Assembly (NCBI RefSeq): GCF_024362695.1
Contig: NC_065420.1
Coordinates: forward strand, 11,323,420-11,387,419
Length of the DNA stretch: 64,000 nucleotides
Direction of reading: 5' to 3'
Source: Pectinophora gossypiella
Taxonomy: Eukaryota; Arthropoda; Insecta; Lepidoptera; Gelechiidae
Position numbers and translations under genes: made by a program. A model generated the notes under the pieces. It was given only the letters and a program-made list of their open reading frames with translations. It made no database searches and was not told where the DNA came from. This document shows, one piece after another, positions 10,303-22,965 of the stretch. The stretch's first letter is position 1, and each line of letters opens with the position of its first letter.

Positions 10303-12738
10303 TTAATATACCTTGATGTATTGCTTGCCGTGAGATGTGATGTCGCGCGCGGTGTCCGGGAGGGTCTCGAAGAGGACCACGAGGTAGCCGTCGGGGGTGA
10401 GCGCCACGTCGCTGGGCCGGTCCTTGTCGTCCAGCCCGGGACTCTTGAGGTCCACGGACCACTGGTTGCGCAGCTCCGCCGTGAACACCAGCACGCGGTG
10501 GTTCTTGGAGTCCGCCACGATGACGCGGCCCTCGTCGTCCGTCACTATGCCCGATGGACGGTTCAGCTCCCCAAGACCCGACCCCTCGCGCCCCACACAT
10601 ATCATCACCTTGCTCAGCGTCGGGTCCACCATCAGTAGGCGGTGGTTCTCGAAGTCCGACACTATGATGTTGCCTGAAGTAGTGAAGCACACGCCCCGCG
10701 GAGTGGTCGGCCCCTTCAACATCTTTGCAGGGTTAGCACCCTCGAACACGAATTTGGTGATGAACGAGCCGTCGCTAGTGAACAGCTGAATGCGATGGTT
10801 GCGCGTGTCGGTGACGCAGATGTTGCCGAGCGTGTTCACGGCCACGTCCCACGGATACTGGAACTGGCCGCAATCTTTGCCGAACGAGCCGAACTTGAGT
10901 ATGAAGTTGCCGTTAGAAGTGAATATCTGTACCCTGTGATTGTCTTTGTCTATGACGATGATGCGACCCATGGTGTCTGTGGTGATCCCCGCCGGAAGGT
11001 CGAACTCTCCTGGGCCTGTGCCTTTAGAGCCGAACATGGTTCGGAATTCTCCGCGACTGTTGAATATTTGGATGCGATTGTTCCTTCTGTCGGCGACGAT
11101 GATGTTGCCTTCTCTGTCAACGCACAGTCCCCATGGTCTGGAGACCTGTCCCTCGTCTTGTCCCTCGCGGCCGAAGGAAAACATGGGCACCCCCGGTATC
11201 GAGCTCCTTGTCGGTCTCACTGACACCGGCAATCTGGAACTCGGTATCGCCTGCCCGATGCCCCTGACAGTATTTGAGTCCAATGCAATGCTAGAGGTAA
11301 TACTCTGCTCGTAAAAGTTCGTAGATCTTGTATGAGAACTGTAGTCTGGCATTGAACGCAAACTGCTGGCCGCTGCTGACAAGTTGTACGTTGTTATGGC
11401 TGAATATGCGGCTTGTGCCACCTGCGCCGCCTGTGCTGCCTGAGCTGCCTGTGCAGCCTGTGCCGCCTGTGCAGCCTGTGCCGCCTGAGCCGCCTGAGCC
11501 GTCTGCTGGCCTGTCTGCAACGACTGCAGAGTCATCAGGGACTGGCGTGAAGGAATCGACGCAGCGTTAATGGGGGGCATGCTGCTTATGGGAGCTGACT
11601 GAACATCGCACTGCCGCTTCAACTGATCCACCAAGTCGTAATTCGGCGGTATAAACATAATCCTCTCCTCTGCGATATACATGTTCTTGAACATACAGGA
11701 AAAGTAATCAACCTGAGCTCTACCTTTCTCTTTGGCCATAAATAAGTCCAGACCCTCGGAGTCCATGCTGCGTACTAAAGTCTCGTTGGTGTGAGCCAGG
11801 CCCGCGAGGATTCCTCGTAACGTGTTCATGTGGTCAGTCAATTCGCTCATCTTGGCTTGTCGCATTTTCTCTACTTTATCCAACAGATATTTCTCGCGGT
11901 CCTCGATGGCCTGGGCATAGCATCGCATCGCCTTCCTTATCTTTATATTCGCTTCAGCAGACTCCTTCTCGTAAGCCTTAGACATGGCTACCGCGCGGTC
12001 GATAGCGGTTTTGATGGCTTTGGTGCCGGTCTTCGTGTCGTCTATAGCGCGGAGGACACCGACGCGGCACATGTCTAGGGCGCCCTTGATAGGTGTGTAA
12101 TTGTGGTCTTTGTGAACCCACAGCGTGCACTCCTGGCAGATGAATACGATGCAAGCGTCGCAATAGAACCTGACGGGGTCGCCATGAAGCTCGCAGTACA
12201 CGACGTCCTTCTCGTGGCTAACGGAGTTGGGGCGCGCCCCGATGGGGGATATCTGGTGTATGGGGAGGAGCGTGTGCTCGCGGAGCTGGCAGTCGGAGGT
12301 GACCTTGTGGCAGCACTCGTGGCAGTATAGGTCGTTACACTCGAGGCAGCGCATGGTGGGCGTGCGCTCGTCGCAGCGGAAACAAGTGATGGAGACCGAC
12401 GACGAGGTGCCGGGGGAGCCGCTGGAGTTGTCTTCTCTAGTGGAGCTTTGGTGGTTATTGTTGGACTGCGAGCTGTAGTCGCGGGCGGCGGGGTTGTACG
12501 AGCTGCCAGAGGGGAGCGCCCAGATGTCGTAGGGCATGGTGGAGGAGGAGGCGGAGGAGGTGGAGGCTACGGCGGCCGGGCGGTTCATGTTCTCGAGCAG
12601 GTTGCAGATTATATGCGTCATGTGGAGGGGGTCGTCCTGCTCGGTGGTACTGGTGGACGGGCCGCTGCCGCTACTGCCGCCCGACGTCGACGGCAGGCTC
12701 GACGCTAGCGACTGCGTCAGGTTTGCGAATGACGTCAT
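10303..12738 (-). CDS. wech: TRIM-NHL protein Wech (lin-41/TRIM71 orthologue), RING-less
   Basis: A single 811-codon open frame. The start is supported by an in-frame TGA 18 nt upstream of the ATG. Domains in order: Ser-rich leader (1-115); B-box 1 (about 119-160, C-x2-C spacing); B-box 2 (181-217, ending WVHKDHNY); B-box C-terminal coiled coil (225-345); an Ala-Gln repeat (411-444); and six NHL repeats (520-811) forming a beta-propeller. Repeat motifs include RPWGLCVDREGNIIVAD and DTRNHRIQLF. The NHL sequence matches LIN-41/TRIM71/Wech much better than Brat. There is no RING, as in fly Wech, so ubiquitin-ligase activity is not expected. Family roles are NHL-dependent mRNA binding and repression, and integrin linkage in fly muscle. 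A likely 5'UTR splice acceptor (CTCCTTGTTCCAG) precedes the start. Confidence 0.95.
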   Translation of the reverse strand: MTSFANLTQSLASSLPSTSGGSSGSGPSTSTTEQDDPLHMTHIICNLLENMNRPAAVASTSSASSSTMPYDIWALPSGSSYNPAARDYSSQSNNNHQSSTREDNSSGSPGTSSSVSITCFRCDERTPTMRCLECNDLYCHECCHKVTSDCQLREHTLLPIHQISPIGARPNSVSHEKDVVYCELHGDPVRFYCDACIVFICQECTLWVHKDHNYTPIKGALDMCRVGVLRAIDDTKTGTKAIKTAIDRAVAMSKAYEKESAEANIKIRKAMRCYAQAIEDREKYLLDKVEKMRQAKMSELTDHMNTLRGILAGLAHTNETLVRSMDSEGLDLFMAKEKGRAQVDYFSCMFKNMYIAEERIMFIPPNYDLVDQLKRQCDVQSAPISSMPPINAASIPSRQSLMTLQSLQTGQQTAQAAQAAQAAQAAQAAQAAQAAQAAQVAQAAYSAITTYNLSAAASSLRSMPDYSSHTRSTNFYEQSITSSIALDSNTVRGIGQAIPSSRLPVSVRPTRSSIPGVPMFSFGREGQDEGQVSRPWGLCVDREGNIIVADRRNNRIQIFNSRGEFRTMFGSKGTGPGEFDLPAGITTDTMGRIIVIDKDNHRVQIFTSNGNFILKFGSFGKDCGQFQYPWDVAVNTLGNICVTDTRNHRIQLFTSDGSFITKFVFEGANPAKMLKGPTTPRGVCFTTSGNIIVSDFENHRLLMVDPTLSKVMICVGREGSGLGELNRPSGIVTDDEGRVIVADSKNHRVLVFTAELRNQWSVDLKSPGLDDKDRPSDVALTPDGYLVVLFETLPDTARDITSHGKQYIKVY
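11407..11502 (-). repeat. In-frame 9-bp repeat encoding (Ala-Gln-Ala)n in Wech
   Basis: About ten copies of a 9-bp unit (GCN CAG/CAA GCN on the coding strand) give residues 411-444 of Wech, between the coiled coil and the NHL propeller. Third positions vary between units, so it is not a pure recent expansion. Length polymorphism is likely. Confidence 0.85.
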
Positions 12739-13219
12739 TGCGGAGAAGACGTCAAGTCATGAGACCTGGAACAAGGAGATGGTTCCGTTAGGCATAAGTA
12801 TAAATAACGTGGAAAAGAACACGTTTTACTTGGATTTTCTGTACAAACTCAAACTAGATTTTTTAAGTAGTATCCGTACGTCTTTTATGGTTCTGGGGTT
12901 CTGATTTATCCACTTAATACCAAAAACAGTAGAGCCCTCTGTTACGTCATTATAACGACTAATTTATAGATGACACAAGACACCTGTTTCAGTAGTATCC
13001 AAAATTATAGGCTACAAGTTCGTTTAAATTCAATTGAAGCCATATATTTGAATAATTTACGATAATATAGAACATTTACTGTCAATACAAAGTGCTCTAA
13101 CATTTGCAAATTATAATTGTTAATATGTAGATCTTTAGGGAATCCACGGTAATAGCCATTAGTTTATAATTACCAAATGTAATGGTTTCGGAATAATTTT
13201 CAATTATTTAAGACAAAAT

Positions 13220-13440
13220 AAAGAAGGAAGGGAGGGCCAAGTCACAGGAACTGTAACGTGGAACCCGAGAGAGGGCAGTAGTAACTGTCAGTACTATTCA
13301 GTGGCGGAGGACAGGAATCCTAGTACGGCTTTGAAATAGATTTCTCTGGGCGCCATCCCACTTGTGTCAGACAGAGTACTGCGGGGCGGAAGGCAAGAGG
13401 GAAACCACTGTCCTATTATTCCCTAAAAAAGTATTTATTT
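13220..13440 (+). mobile_element. LINE 3' end fragment
   Basis: Closely related to 60240-60480: shared GTCAGTACTATTCAG-like block, GGCGGAGGACA, TCTCTGGGCGCCATCCCAC and GGAAGGCAAGAGGGAAACCAC. It is followed by an ATTT simple repeat. Confidence 0.6.
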
Positions 13441-15984
13441 ATTTATTTATTATGGTGCATCAACAACAGTACATACACAAACACAAAATAAAACACACAT
13501 AGGAAAAGTTCCGGTATGCCTGCCAATTATAGGCGCACACAACACTGATAATAAAAAGTAGAAACTAAAGTTAACAAATTAAAAAGAATAATAATTGAAA
13601 ATAAAATTCAAAAAAGAAAAAACATAGATCGTGTAAGCTTTCTTTAAACAACGTTAAAATGGTATGAAAAATAAATGAAACGAAAACTAAAATGTTTTTT
13701 TTTTGACGTGACGTAGATTTGTCGCAGATGGCATTAACTACTTGGCCGGACAAATGGGGAGCGCTGAAGGCTCTCACCCGGTACAACGTTTAAACTAAAA
13801 TGGAGAATGCTACGCCGACAAGAGCGTGGCTCTTAAGTTAGTAATGATGAAGACAAAATAATAACGCGAGTATTTAAAAATGTAGTTAAGATAAAACAAA
13901 AATTGGTGGACATACAAATAAAATGAAAAACGCAAGCGCATCTTTTGGTGGATGGCATGTATCGAATGGCGTGAAATGAGGAACTTTATGTGGTGGAACG
14001 TAGAAATGATGCACAACTGTCACTGGTGGCTTCTGATGGTAGGCTATTTCCAGAGAAGACATAAACCGACGCACGAAAATACTTCCTGTTATATTTTTTA
14101 TTTTGTTGATGACTTTTTTTATTTTTGCCTTAGATGGCATTAACTACTTGGCCGGACAAATGGGGTGGGATGAGGCCCCTCAGCGCTCTCATCAGGTACT
14201 TCCTGCTATTATTTTAACTTTATTGAGTGTAATTCACACTATTATTACCAATATTAATCAACTGTTATCTACTCATCATCCAAAAGTCCTTTTGTCTTGG
14301 CTGGAGATTAAGAAGATCTGTGCTGCTTATCAACCCAAGCCGTCTACACACAACATTAAATATATTAAATTGAAAAAAAATGCATATTAATAATATTACT
14401 ATAAATATATTATTATAAATATTTATTTTAAGTGCAATAAATTGTTGTTGTATTTTATTGTAATGTAATATAAATGCGAAAATTACTTTGTCTGTCTGTT
14501 ACATAAAGCTTACACCGCTGAACCGATTTGATGAAATTTGGTGTGGAGATAGTTTGAGACCTAGAGAAGAACATAGGTTAGTTTTTATCTTGGAAATCAT
14601 CCGCTAACGGGATGAAAAGGGGCCGGAACAATGCCCACGCGGACAAAATCGCGGGCAGAAAGCTAGTTTATTATATATTTGGACGGATGGCATTCACTAC
14701 TTGGCCGGACATATTGTAAACGCTGAGAGCCAGGCTCACCTAGACCCAGACCTAGTTTCATTATATCCTATCTATATCCTGGATAGCCTCGTCTCCAAAT
14801 AAAAAAGTATTTAATCTTGATTTAGACACAAATGACACGTAAAATTTCGGTAAACTATGGTACATTTCTTAATGACTTCCTAAATTAAAATAATTTTCAT
14901 TGCTAAAGTGGTATTCATACTGTGGGCTAGCATCACAAGTTAAGAAAGACGCTTAAATATTTCAATTATATTTTCGCATAATTACAGCTAAAAATTACAA
15001 TAAAATACCACTGTTAATTAACTAAATACGCTTTACATTTAAATAAATGAACAGGAAAACTTTAAACTTAAATAAAACTATTAACAGTGAAAATAGACAT
15101 AGCTAGGAGAGGAGCTTGCCAAGTAAAAATTTAACACGTTATTTTCTAAAATAAAATGCTCGTGTGATTTTTATAAAAACAATAACATGAATACAAAGAT
15201 AAAAAAAAACATTGAGCGTCCATATCGATTACTCACATCAAATGACGACGATGCACTTATCAGTTGGTGCGAGGAAGCCCGGTTAAAACATAGCGTGCAG
15301 TAAACACCACGGAATTACACTTTCAAACAACAAAACAAATTGTTTATATTTAAATAAAAATATTAACAAAAATACGTGTTGCACGTTGGAGTTTGCCGGA
15401 TGCACTGATGGTCCCACTCGACCATTTCATGTGGTGCAGTTTGCAAAAAAAATCTATCCCAAAATCTTTTGTGCGCCCCTACCACCCCTCTTCATAATGC
15501 TCTAGGTAGTAACCCTCGAGCGAGACAGCGCTATACGCGCCCCCGCGGGAGCGAAAGAGCAATTCACTACATCGCATTCCAAAATTTTCCATAATTTAGA
15601 TAAGGTTTGCTATGATTAGGGCTGCCGGCCATTTGTTGGAAACTAGACAACAGGTTTCGCCGAAAGTATTTCTTGGTACTAATTGATAAATAATAATGAC
15701 AACATTCTCTATAAGTCATTAGTAGTTATCAACGCGCTAATGTTATACAAACAAAAACATTCTATACATATTGACTATTGTTTCATGTTTCAAAGAGCAA
15801 TTTTACTTTGATCCTTAAGGGACATTCAAACCAGGTGAAGGGTATCGGAATTTGTTGAAAATATAATTAGTCAGATAAACAAGCAGGTAATGGATGCAGG
15901 AGGATTATCAGCGAATTCCATCGAGTCAAGTGCTATCAACCCTAACAACATCATCGAAATCAGTATCGAGTTGAGTGCCGTTTC

Positions 15985-16200
15985 ACGTTCACGGCCGGAC
16001 GGGGGAGCGAGACGGCAGAGGGATTCTGGTTGCGGGAGAGGGACGGGTGTCATCTTTCCATTTCTAGAGATTTTGTATTTCGGGTGCGGTGGCACATGCG
16101 GTGCGTGACCTTGGGTTGGCGGCGCGCGTGAGGCAGGTCGCGGCGGTGCCCGCGCCCCCGCGCTCGGGGCCCAAGCCGCGCGCCTCGCGAGGGTGCCGAA
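15985..16200. promoter_or_regulatory. GC-rich block 3.3 kb upstream of wech
   Basis: A CpG-rich segment (CGGCGCGCGTGAGGCAGGTCG and flanks) in otherwise AT-rich, repeat-poor DNA upstream of the minus-strand wech start. With the 5'UTR acceptor just before the wech ATG, this is the most plausible promoter or first-exon region. There is no direct sequence proof. Confidence 0.3.
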
Positions 16201-17765
16201 AATCGATGCCTTCCCTTGCTGCCCTTATATCCTGCGAAGGGCGTAGTTATCGAACCCGTATTGTAGCTCCAGTAAATAGTATTAAGAACCCTCCTCCTTC
16301 GAGTCGTCCGATTACTTGATAACGAATGGTTTGCGTTTTTGAAGAAAGCGTCACTTCTTTGTTATCTGGGATACGAATTTTTTACTTTTCTTTCAGGCAA
16401 TATCGAAAGTCCATACACAATATCAAAATCTATCATAAGTTAATCTATCATAAGGTATCATAAGTGAAGAAAGCCTACTTTACAATTAATGCGTAGACGC
16501 ATAGCGTCCTACAAAAACACCACGTGCCCAAACCGGCCGGGATATTCAACAATATAGATTTTAACAAAAAAAAAATGGTTCGTTTGAACACAGCTCTTAT
16601 CTATGCCGAGCTGGAGTCAACAAAGGAATCTCCGAAACAGCGTGTTTACGGAAGTGTTTAGCAATCAGTGATTCATGCCCGCTGTGGGTTTAGAAAGTGA
16701 TTTGAGTTAGGTACGAACTCTCCATTACGAATCGTCAAAATAATCTTGATATTTCAAAAATCGAATAAAATATAGCGATATTTATAAATGTAATTGTATT
16801 TTTAAATATGCCAGATAAGGCTAAACAACCCAGATACAAATATTACTCGTACACATCAGTTTTTAGGAGATCGGATGAGCAAGGAACCCCAAGCAAGCGT
16901 CGCTTGATTCTTGCGTACTTTACCATTCTCTACGGACATGCGCAGAACATCTGGGGAAAACGATAACTGTCCTTTCCGGTGCGGTAATAAAAAAGTAACA
17001 AACATTTTGTAGCAACTAATATTTCACTTCCATTTTACACAAGACTTATAATTATGTAACATTAAAACCGCCAAAAAAAGACCTAGCGTTTTTCATAACG
17101 CTATTTCGATGTTTCAGAAATCGAAATAATTTATTCAACGAAATTATCATGGATAAACATATTGAAGGTCAATTTTACATTCTTTGAATCTACGTCATTT
17201 CGCATTTGGCTGAGAATAAATGACAAGAAACTGAACAGCAAGACATACTTTATATAAGTACACATATAAGTTATTTAATACTTAGAGGAACATTGATACC
17301 AGACATGTTTATCGTTTTGGTAAGCATTAATCTAATTTTAAGCTTTTATCCCATGAAGTATGCTTAACATGGGCTTTAAAATTATTTTCTGGCATTTTCT
17401 ATGCTTCATCCAAATGGTTCCATTTTGGAATAATTGCAAGAGAATAATAACTTTATGGTTTTGTTTGGAATAATACTTTATGGTTTAAAACACATTACCT
17501 GCCCGCAGTTAAAGCGCAGGTACCTACATTTGCTGTCCAGTGAATGGAAGAGGCATCTATTGACGGGACAATAAGTTCGCACAGGGTATGTTCGGCTGCA
17601 CCCCGCCGTCCCTTGTTGTAAATGTCATTGCCTGCCAAACTGTTCAATCTTAAACAATTCGTTCAATTGTATGTTATACCAAATATGTTACATATTATAA
17701 CAAGTAATTATAGTCATATATTTGTTACTAAACGTGTTTAGAGACGGTTTTATACAACGAGGAAG

Positions 17766-17912
17766 CACGGTCACGAGTACTAATATGTATACACTTTGAA
17801 ACCATGTCACATTAACTTTTTTGACAAATTAAACCGTAAGACTCATTAAATGACAAATATGATAGTGCGACAGGGTTCTAAAGTGGGTACATGATATTGC
17901 TCATGACTGTAC
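17766..17912. mobile_element. TA-flanked ~145-bp MITE (GGTCACGAGCA family)
   Basis: Complementary ends GGTCACGAG and CTCATGACTGTA enclose TGTCACATTAACTTTTTTGAC. Other copies: 19789-19930, 23537-23683, 46817-46974 and 47871-48021. TA at the ends suggests a Tc1/mariner-mobilised family. Confidence 0.7.
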
Positions 17913-18104
17913 ATCAATGTTTTTATACACTCGAATTCTAGACAGGTGTTAATGTAGATGCACTTAAAAGTTATCGTTTACAAACGACTTTGGTTAAAAC
18001 TGGTTAAAAAAATGTTTGTTAGGGAGCGAAAAAAAACAAAGTTCATCTACTTGTCTTCCCGGATATATCGTATTAAATCCGACAGAGGGATTTTGTCCTT
18101 TCTA

Positions 18105-18430
18105 ACATGATGGACTAATGTTATGGGCGATAGGCTGATCCGTTATCCATAAGGTTCATCATATTAAATAAGTTGCAACTTTTATTTGAAAACTTGTGGC
18201 TCTGCCGACCCCATTGGGGATTACTGGGGCGATTTTATGAAAGTATGTATGTACATTAATTGGACAATAAAGAGGCAATGATAGGCTGATCGGTTATCAG
18301 CATAAGGTTCATCATATCCATTTTAGGCTTCCAATCAATAGTGGCTGCAACTTGTCATTGATTACTTGTGGCTCTGCCGACTCCATTGGGGATTACGGGC
18401 GTGAGTTCATTTATGTATGTATGTACATTA
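18105..18430 (+). repeat. Two tandem copies of a LINE-tail repeat
   Basis: Two head-to-tail copies (about 18105-18250 and 18260-18430) share GATAGGCTGATC, TTATCAGCATAAGGTTCATCA, CTTGTGGCTCTGCCGAC and a TATGTATGTA tail. Related copies are at 43822-43985 (+) and 22640-22775 (-). Confidence 0.6.
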
Positions 18431-19788
18431 GTTGGACGATGAAGAAGCAACCTTGACGAAATTACAAAGTTTTATAGACTTGCTTTATAAGCACGAAAAG
18501 CCAACGGCAAAAATGCCACATAAAACTTAGAAAGTGGAAAATCTGAGAGCGCACGTTGCATCGAATGTTGAGTATCTCTGGCAAACCCATGAGCTTGAGA
18601 GAAATCTACCTGCCGGACCCGATCCCACGCCTCGGTACTGTATCGTACTGCTTAGAAATTTCGTTTGTTATAATTCATTATTTCCCAAAACTTTTAAAAT
18701 TTCCCTTTACTGCAGTAGAACAATGTTACGGACAGGGTACTAAGGGCTCACAAAAAAAGGCTGGACACTGTATAATGCAAATGGCATCGGAAAAAACTGA
18801 GAAATGTAAGGAAAGGTTCCCTTTGTTCCGGAGTAGCTCTATATTGTTGTTTGACAGGTAAAATGTTGTTTATCTATGAACAGTTTTTAATTTAAGAGGA
18901 AATTCATGATGTGGGTTTCATTGCATTTGCATGCGCTGTTTAGATCTTCTTCTATCGTGTGGATTGTGAGGTGGATTACCGACCCCATCAACCCTGGTGT
19001 CAAGAGTTATTATTGAGCCGCCATAGGCTGACATGACTCACATGACGCTGACGCATGACGCTGTTTGGATAATTAAAGATTGGTACTTTAACCTCCTAAG
19101 GCCGAGATTTCGAGACACAATAGTTGAAACATGAGGGCCTTACGAATTTCAAGACAAGAGTAATTTTCACCAACTTTAGATTAGCACGTGGTGTTTTTAT
19201 TAAAACTTTTAATGCTATTTATCTATCTCAATAAAACAAATAACTGAGAAGCCTTACAGATACTACTTTCATTTATATTTTATTACTATTTGCATGTTAT
19301 AATTTAAATAACTAAAAATGTAGACCAAATGTTAAATGCTGACCAACTGCAAACTGTAATACCATTTTTATTGAGAATTAATGATTATGAATTATGAATT
19401 ATTCTGAGCTCTAACGCCATTAGTAAGCCGCCCTAGAATTAACCATTATAAGGGCAGGGTGCATAGAGTAGATTTACGGTTTCCACTAGTCGGTGGAGCG
19501 TTGGAGCACGGGGGCCCCGCGCGCATGCGACGTGGGGCCCAACCCCAGGGAATGGATTACGATTATTGACGGGCCTACAGTCGTACTAGGATCATCTATT
19601 AGAAACCCGGTCAAGTACCCTACCCTTGAAAAATTAATGTAAGACTTAAGGCCGTAAAGGAAAATTTCAAAACTAACAAAGTTCCAAAAAAAAATAAAGC
19701 AACCGTTTTGTTTCGAGAATATTTCTAGTTTATTTCAGTACATTGGCCACTCCAATCCTACCGCTTCGGAAAGTACCTATTATACGTG

Positions 19789-20235
19789 TATGGTCACGTC
19801 ACGAGTATTAATATGTATACACTTTGAAACCATGTCACATTAACTTTTTTGACAAATTAAACCGTAAGTGTCAAATATGATAGTGCGACAGGGTTCTAAA
19901 GTGGGTACATGATATTGATCATGACTGTATGTTGAATGAAGAATGAAGCGACATAAGAAACTGCCCAGAAATAATTGGTTAGTTAGTTTCCCAGGTCACA
20001 GATAAATTATGAAATTCTGATCAATAAATAAAGACAGATCTAAAGGAGACACAAAACGTTTTCTTGTTTCTATTTAACTTATTTATGAATTTTAATAATT
20101 AAACGACGACATTTTGTCACGTTTTTCTATGACGTCACAGGTTGCTTTTTCATACAAATTCTATAGTAATTTCGTGTTTTGACGTTTAGTAAAAATTAAC
20201 TGATGTGCTAGTTGGAAATTATCCTATTTTATCGA
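19789..20235. mobile_element. Adjacent MITE copies (GGTCACGAG type, then GTAGTTTCC type)
   Basis: 19789-19930 is the ~145-bp TA-flanked family. 19970-20235 is the family with GGTTAGTTTCC and GGAAATTATCC ends and the GTGTTTTGACGTTTAGTAAA block. Confidence 0.6.
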
Positions 20236-20621
20236 TGTACCTACCTACCCTAGATAAGAATAGACAACACGTAATCAACAAATATAAGAGAAAACAGTTC
20301 TTTACGAACATGAACTATTCGTTCATTCGTCATCGTACCAATACTTTTAAAAGTTTCATCCATAACGCAAACAGTGTAACCTAATAAAAGGTAAATTCTT
20401 GATAGAGATGTATTTACGACTGTACTGGTTTGGTTTCATGGCGATCGTCACAACGTTTCGTCACAACACGTGCGTAAAACGTATGAGTAAACAAATATTG
20501 ACTCTCGAGTCAATGGGCCCGCGTGCAAATAGTGTTTTGCCGTTCCCGACAGTAAAAAGGCGCAAAAGTTATGTAAAATGGGCTTTATTACCTAGCCTTT
20601 AGGCAGATAGGATTAGAGTAT

Positions 20622-20905
20622 CATCATCATCAGCCCATTAACGTCCCCACTGCTGGGGCACGGGCCTTCCCTATGGATGGCCTTAAACCACCACGCGGGC
20701 CCAGTGCGGATTGATGGTTATTAACGACTGCCAATGCAACCGGGACCAACGGCTTAACGTGCCTTCTGAAGCACGGAGGAGCTCGAGATGAAAACTTTTT
20801 TTTGTGGTCACCCATCCTATGACCGGCCTTTGCGAAAATTGCTTAACTTCAACAATCGCAGACCGAGCGCGTTTACCGCTGCGCTACCGAGCTCCTCATT
20901 AGATC
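20622..20905 (-). mobile_element. tRNA-derived SINE (GCTCGGTGGCGCAGCG head)
   Basis: Reverse strand. The head GAGCTCGGTAGCGCAGCGGTAA carries an internal polymerase III promoter-like sequence, and the tail is CCAGCAGTGGGGACGTTAAT followed by ATGATGATGA. Matching copies: 36030-36318 (-) and 40634-40930 (+). Confidence 0.8.
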
Positions 20906-21199
20906 CTCAGGATTAGAGTATAAGACAAAAGAATTTGCCAAAAAACCAGCCAGTGTCCTTACTATTGAAGAGTTTTTACAACAGGAACATTTCCGCTTTG
21001 AGAATATTTCCCAGTACAAAGTTTACTGGAGCGGGCAAAAGTGACATAACATGTATCATTAAGGAGTAGGGGTCAGGGAGAGCTATAGCTGATGCTGACA
21101 ATCCAGTCACCAGCCAGAGTTGAAACATAATTCTTTGACTAGTGGCGCAGACGCTAGTGGTGTAACAATATGCGGTGCTTCCTTCTCTATATTTGCACT

Positions 21200-21600
21200 A
21201 GCTTTTGCCCGCGACTTCGTCCGCGTGGCGTGTTATAAAAGAGAGATCTTTGTGTGTGTGGGAGTGCATATCAAATTTCATGCATCTAACTTATGCAGTT
21301 TAGATTTTTTCATACAAATGTTTCTTCCCGCTAACTCCCGTTTCCGTGGGAATTTTTGAAATATCCTGTTGCAACTAAGCTTTAAGTTAACTAAGGTACC
21401 TGCATGCCAAGCGTCTAACTTAAGCGGTTTAGATTTTTCATACAAAAGGATTTTCCCCCTAATTCCCGTTCCCATGGGAATTCCGGGAATTCCCTCTACG
21501 GTACCTAAGCTACGTCCCTTCCAAATTTCAAGTGCCTACGTTTTGCCGTTTAGGCTGTGCGTTGATATGTCAGTCAGTCAATTTCTCCTTTTATAGATTA
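21200..21600 (+). mobile_element. Retroposon tail of the 'CCCGCGACTTCGTCCGCG' type
   Basis: It contains GCCCGCGACTTCGTCCGCGT and two internally duplicated segments (CATGCATCTAACTTATGCAG and the related CAAGCGTCTAACTTAAGCGG, each followed by a TTTTCATACAAA block). A 3' part of a SINE of this family continues at 21648-21795. Confidence 0.55.
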
Positions 21601-22965
21601 ATCTGTAAAAGTCTAGCTTTATCTGCATTAGTCTGTGCTGTTGGTGCCGGTTACTACTTACTGACGTAAGTTAGTACTCGTTACGTGAGCCATGTCAGGG
21701 GCCTTTGGCGGCTCAATAGTAACCCTGGCACCATGACACCAGGGTTGATGGGGTTGGTGATCTACCTCACAACCCACACGATAGAAGAAGATAGGTGCGA
21801 ATATGATCCTTCGCTCATGGTTCATGTAACGACTACGTACTTAGTTTACATCAGTAAGTAGAAACCGGGACAGAAGTACGTGCCTAAGTTACGTGCCTAT
21901 CGTGATGGAAGCTAACATAAGATCACGACTATATCCTAACTGGGGTAGTCAGAGGTCCATCGCAAGATGAACTAAGTACGCACACCTCACCGAGCTTTCT
22001 GTTATACCAACTTGAGCCGGTGAGCCGTATCGCCGTCTATAATGGTCGAGCCCACTGTGTTAGTGGGCTAATACTGCGATGAAAGTTCATCGTATTTAAT
22101 TTAGGTATTTACCTAAAACACAAATTCCCGAGAAATGCAAAAAAAAAAAGCACTTTCGGAGGTATGTAACCTAACCTGTATTGGGCTGGTTTTCCCTTCG
22201 CGGGTTAGAAGGTAAGACAGTTGCTTCTGTAAAAACCGGACCTGTCAAATCTTCAGGTTAGGTAAGCGGACCCTGTGAAAAACGGGATAATGCAAGGGGG
22301 CTGATCTAAGACACAAATATCAAAAGTGGCAGGTAAGTAAGTATTCTGACAACTTATGGACTGTTTACTCTGATATCAATTATGAGCGTGGGACAAATAT
22401 CAGCCTCCTAAATAATCAATTGACAAATACATTAACAAATTAGGTATATGCAAATATGACATGATATTGGTAAATATTACCACACATAATTTAGTATGAA
22501 TAGAATGAGAGCAGGACAGAGATATAGTACACCGACTAGTGCAAAAGAGATGGAAGATATGTCTCTTTCGCATTAACGGTACACAGCTTAATATAAAAGA
22601 GACGAGAGACACTAGTGCTATGTTCTAACGATGTAGGTATTTTTGTATTACATACATACATAAACTCACGCCCGTAATCCCTAATGGGGTAGGCAGAGCA
22701 ATAATTAATCAAAGACAACTTGCAGCCACTGTTGATATGAAGTCCAAAGATGGATATGATGAACCTTATTTTTGTATTCTATGTTAAAAAAATGTAAATC
22801 AATTAAAAGGTGGTAATTTAAAACTAGTTTTATTACAACAGATAATTAGAAATGTGTGGTGAAAAATTACTAATTCAGATGCAATAAAAAGTAATTATGA
22901 TACAATTATCTGCCATTAAGCCTAATGATAAAGGTCTGGTTTTTATTTTGTAAGCATTTATGTAT

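Noticed and set aside
10303..12738. Identification as brat or mei-P26
   Set aside because: NHL motifs (RPWGLCVD, DTRNHRIQLF) and lack of Brat-specific leader fit LIN-41/Wech.
10321..12904. Several long plus-strand open frames opposite wech
   Set aside because: They are shadows of the GC-rich, strongly coding minus strand; they give no domain and no consistent start.
18534..18861. Frame with SLREIYLPDPIPRLG as an exon
   Set aside because: No acceptor/donor pairing in phase, lies beside LINE tails, no recognised domain.
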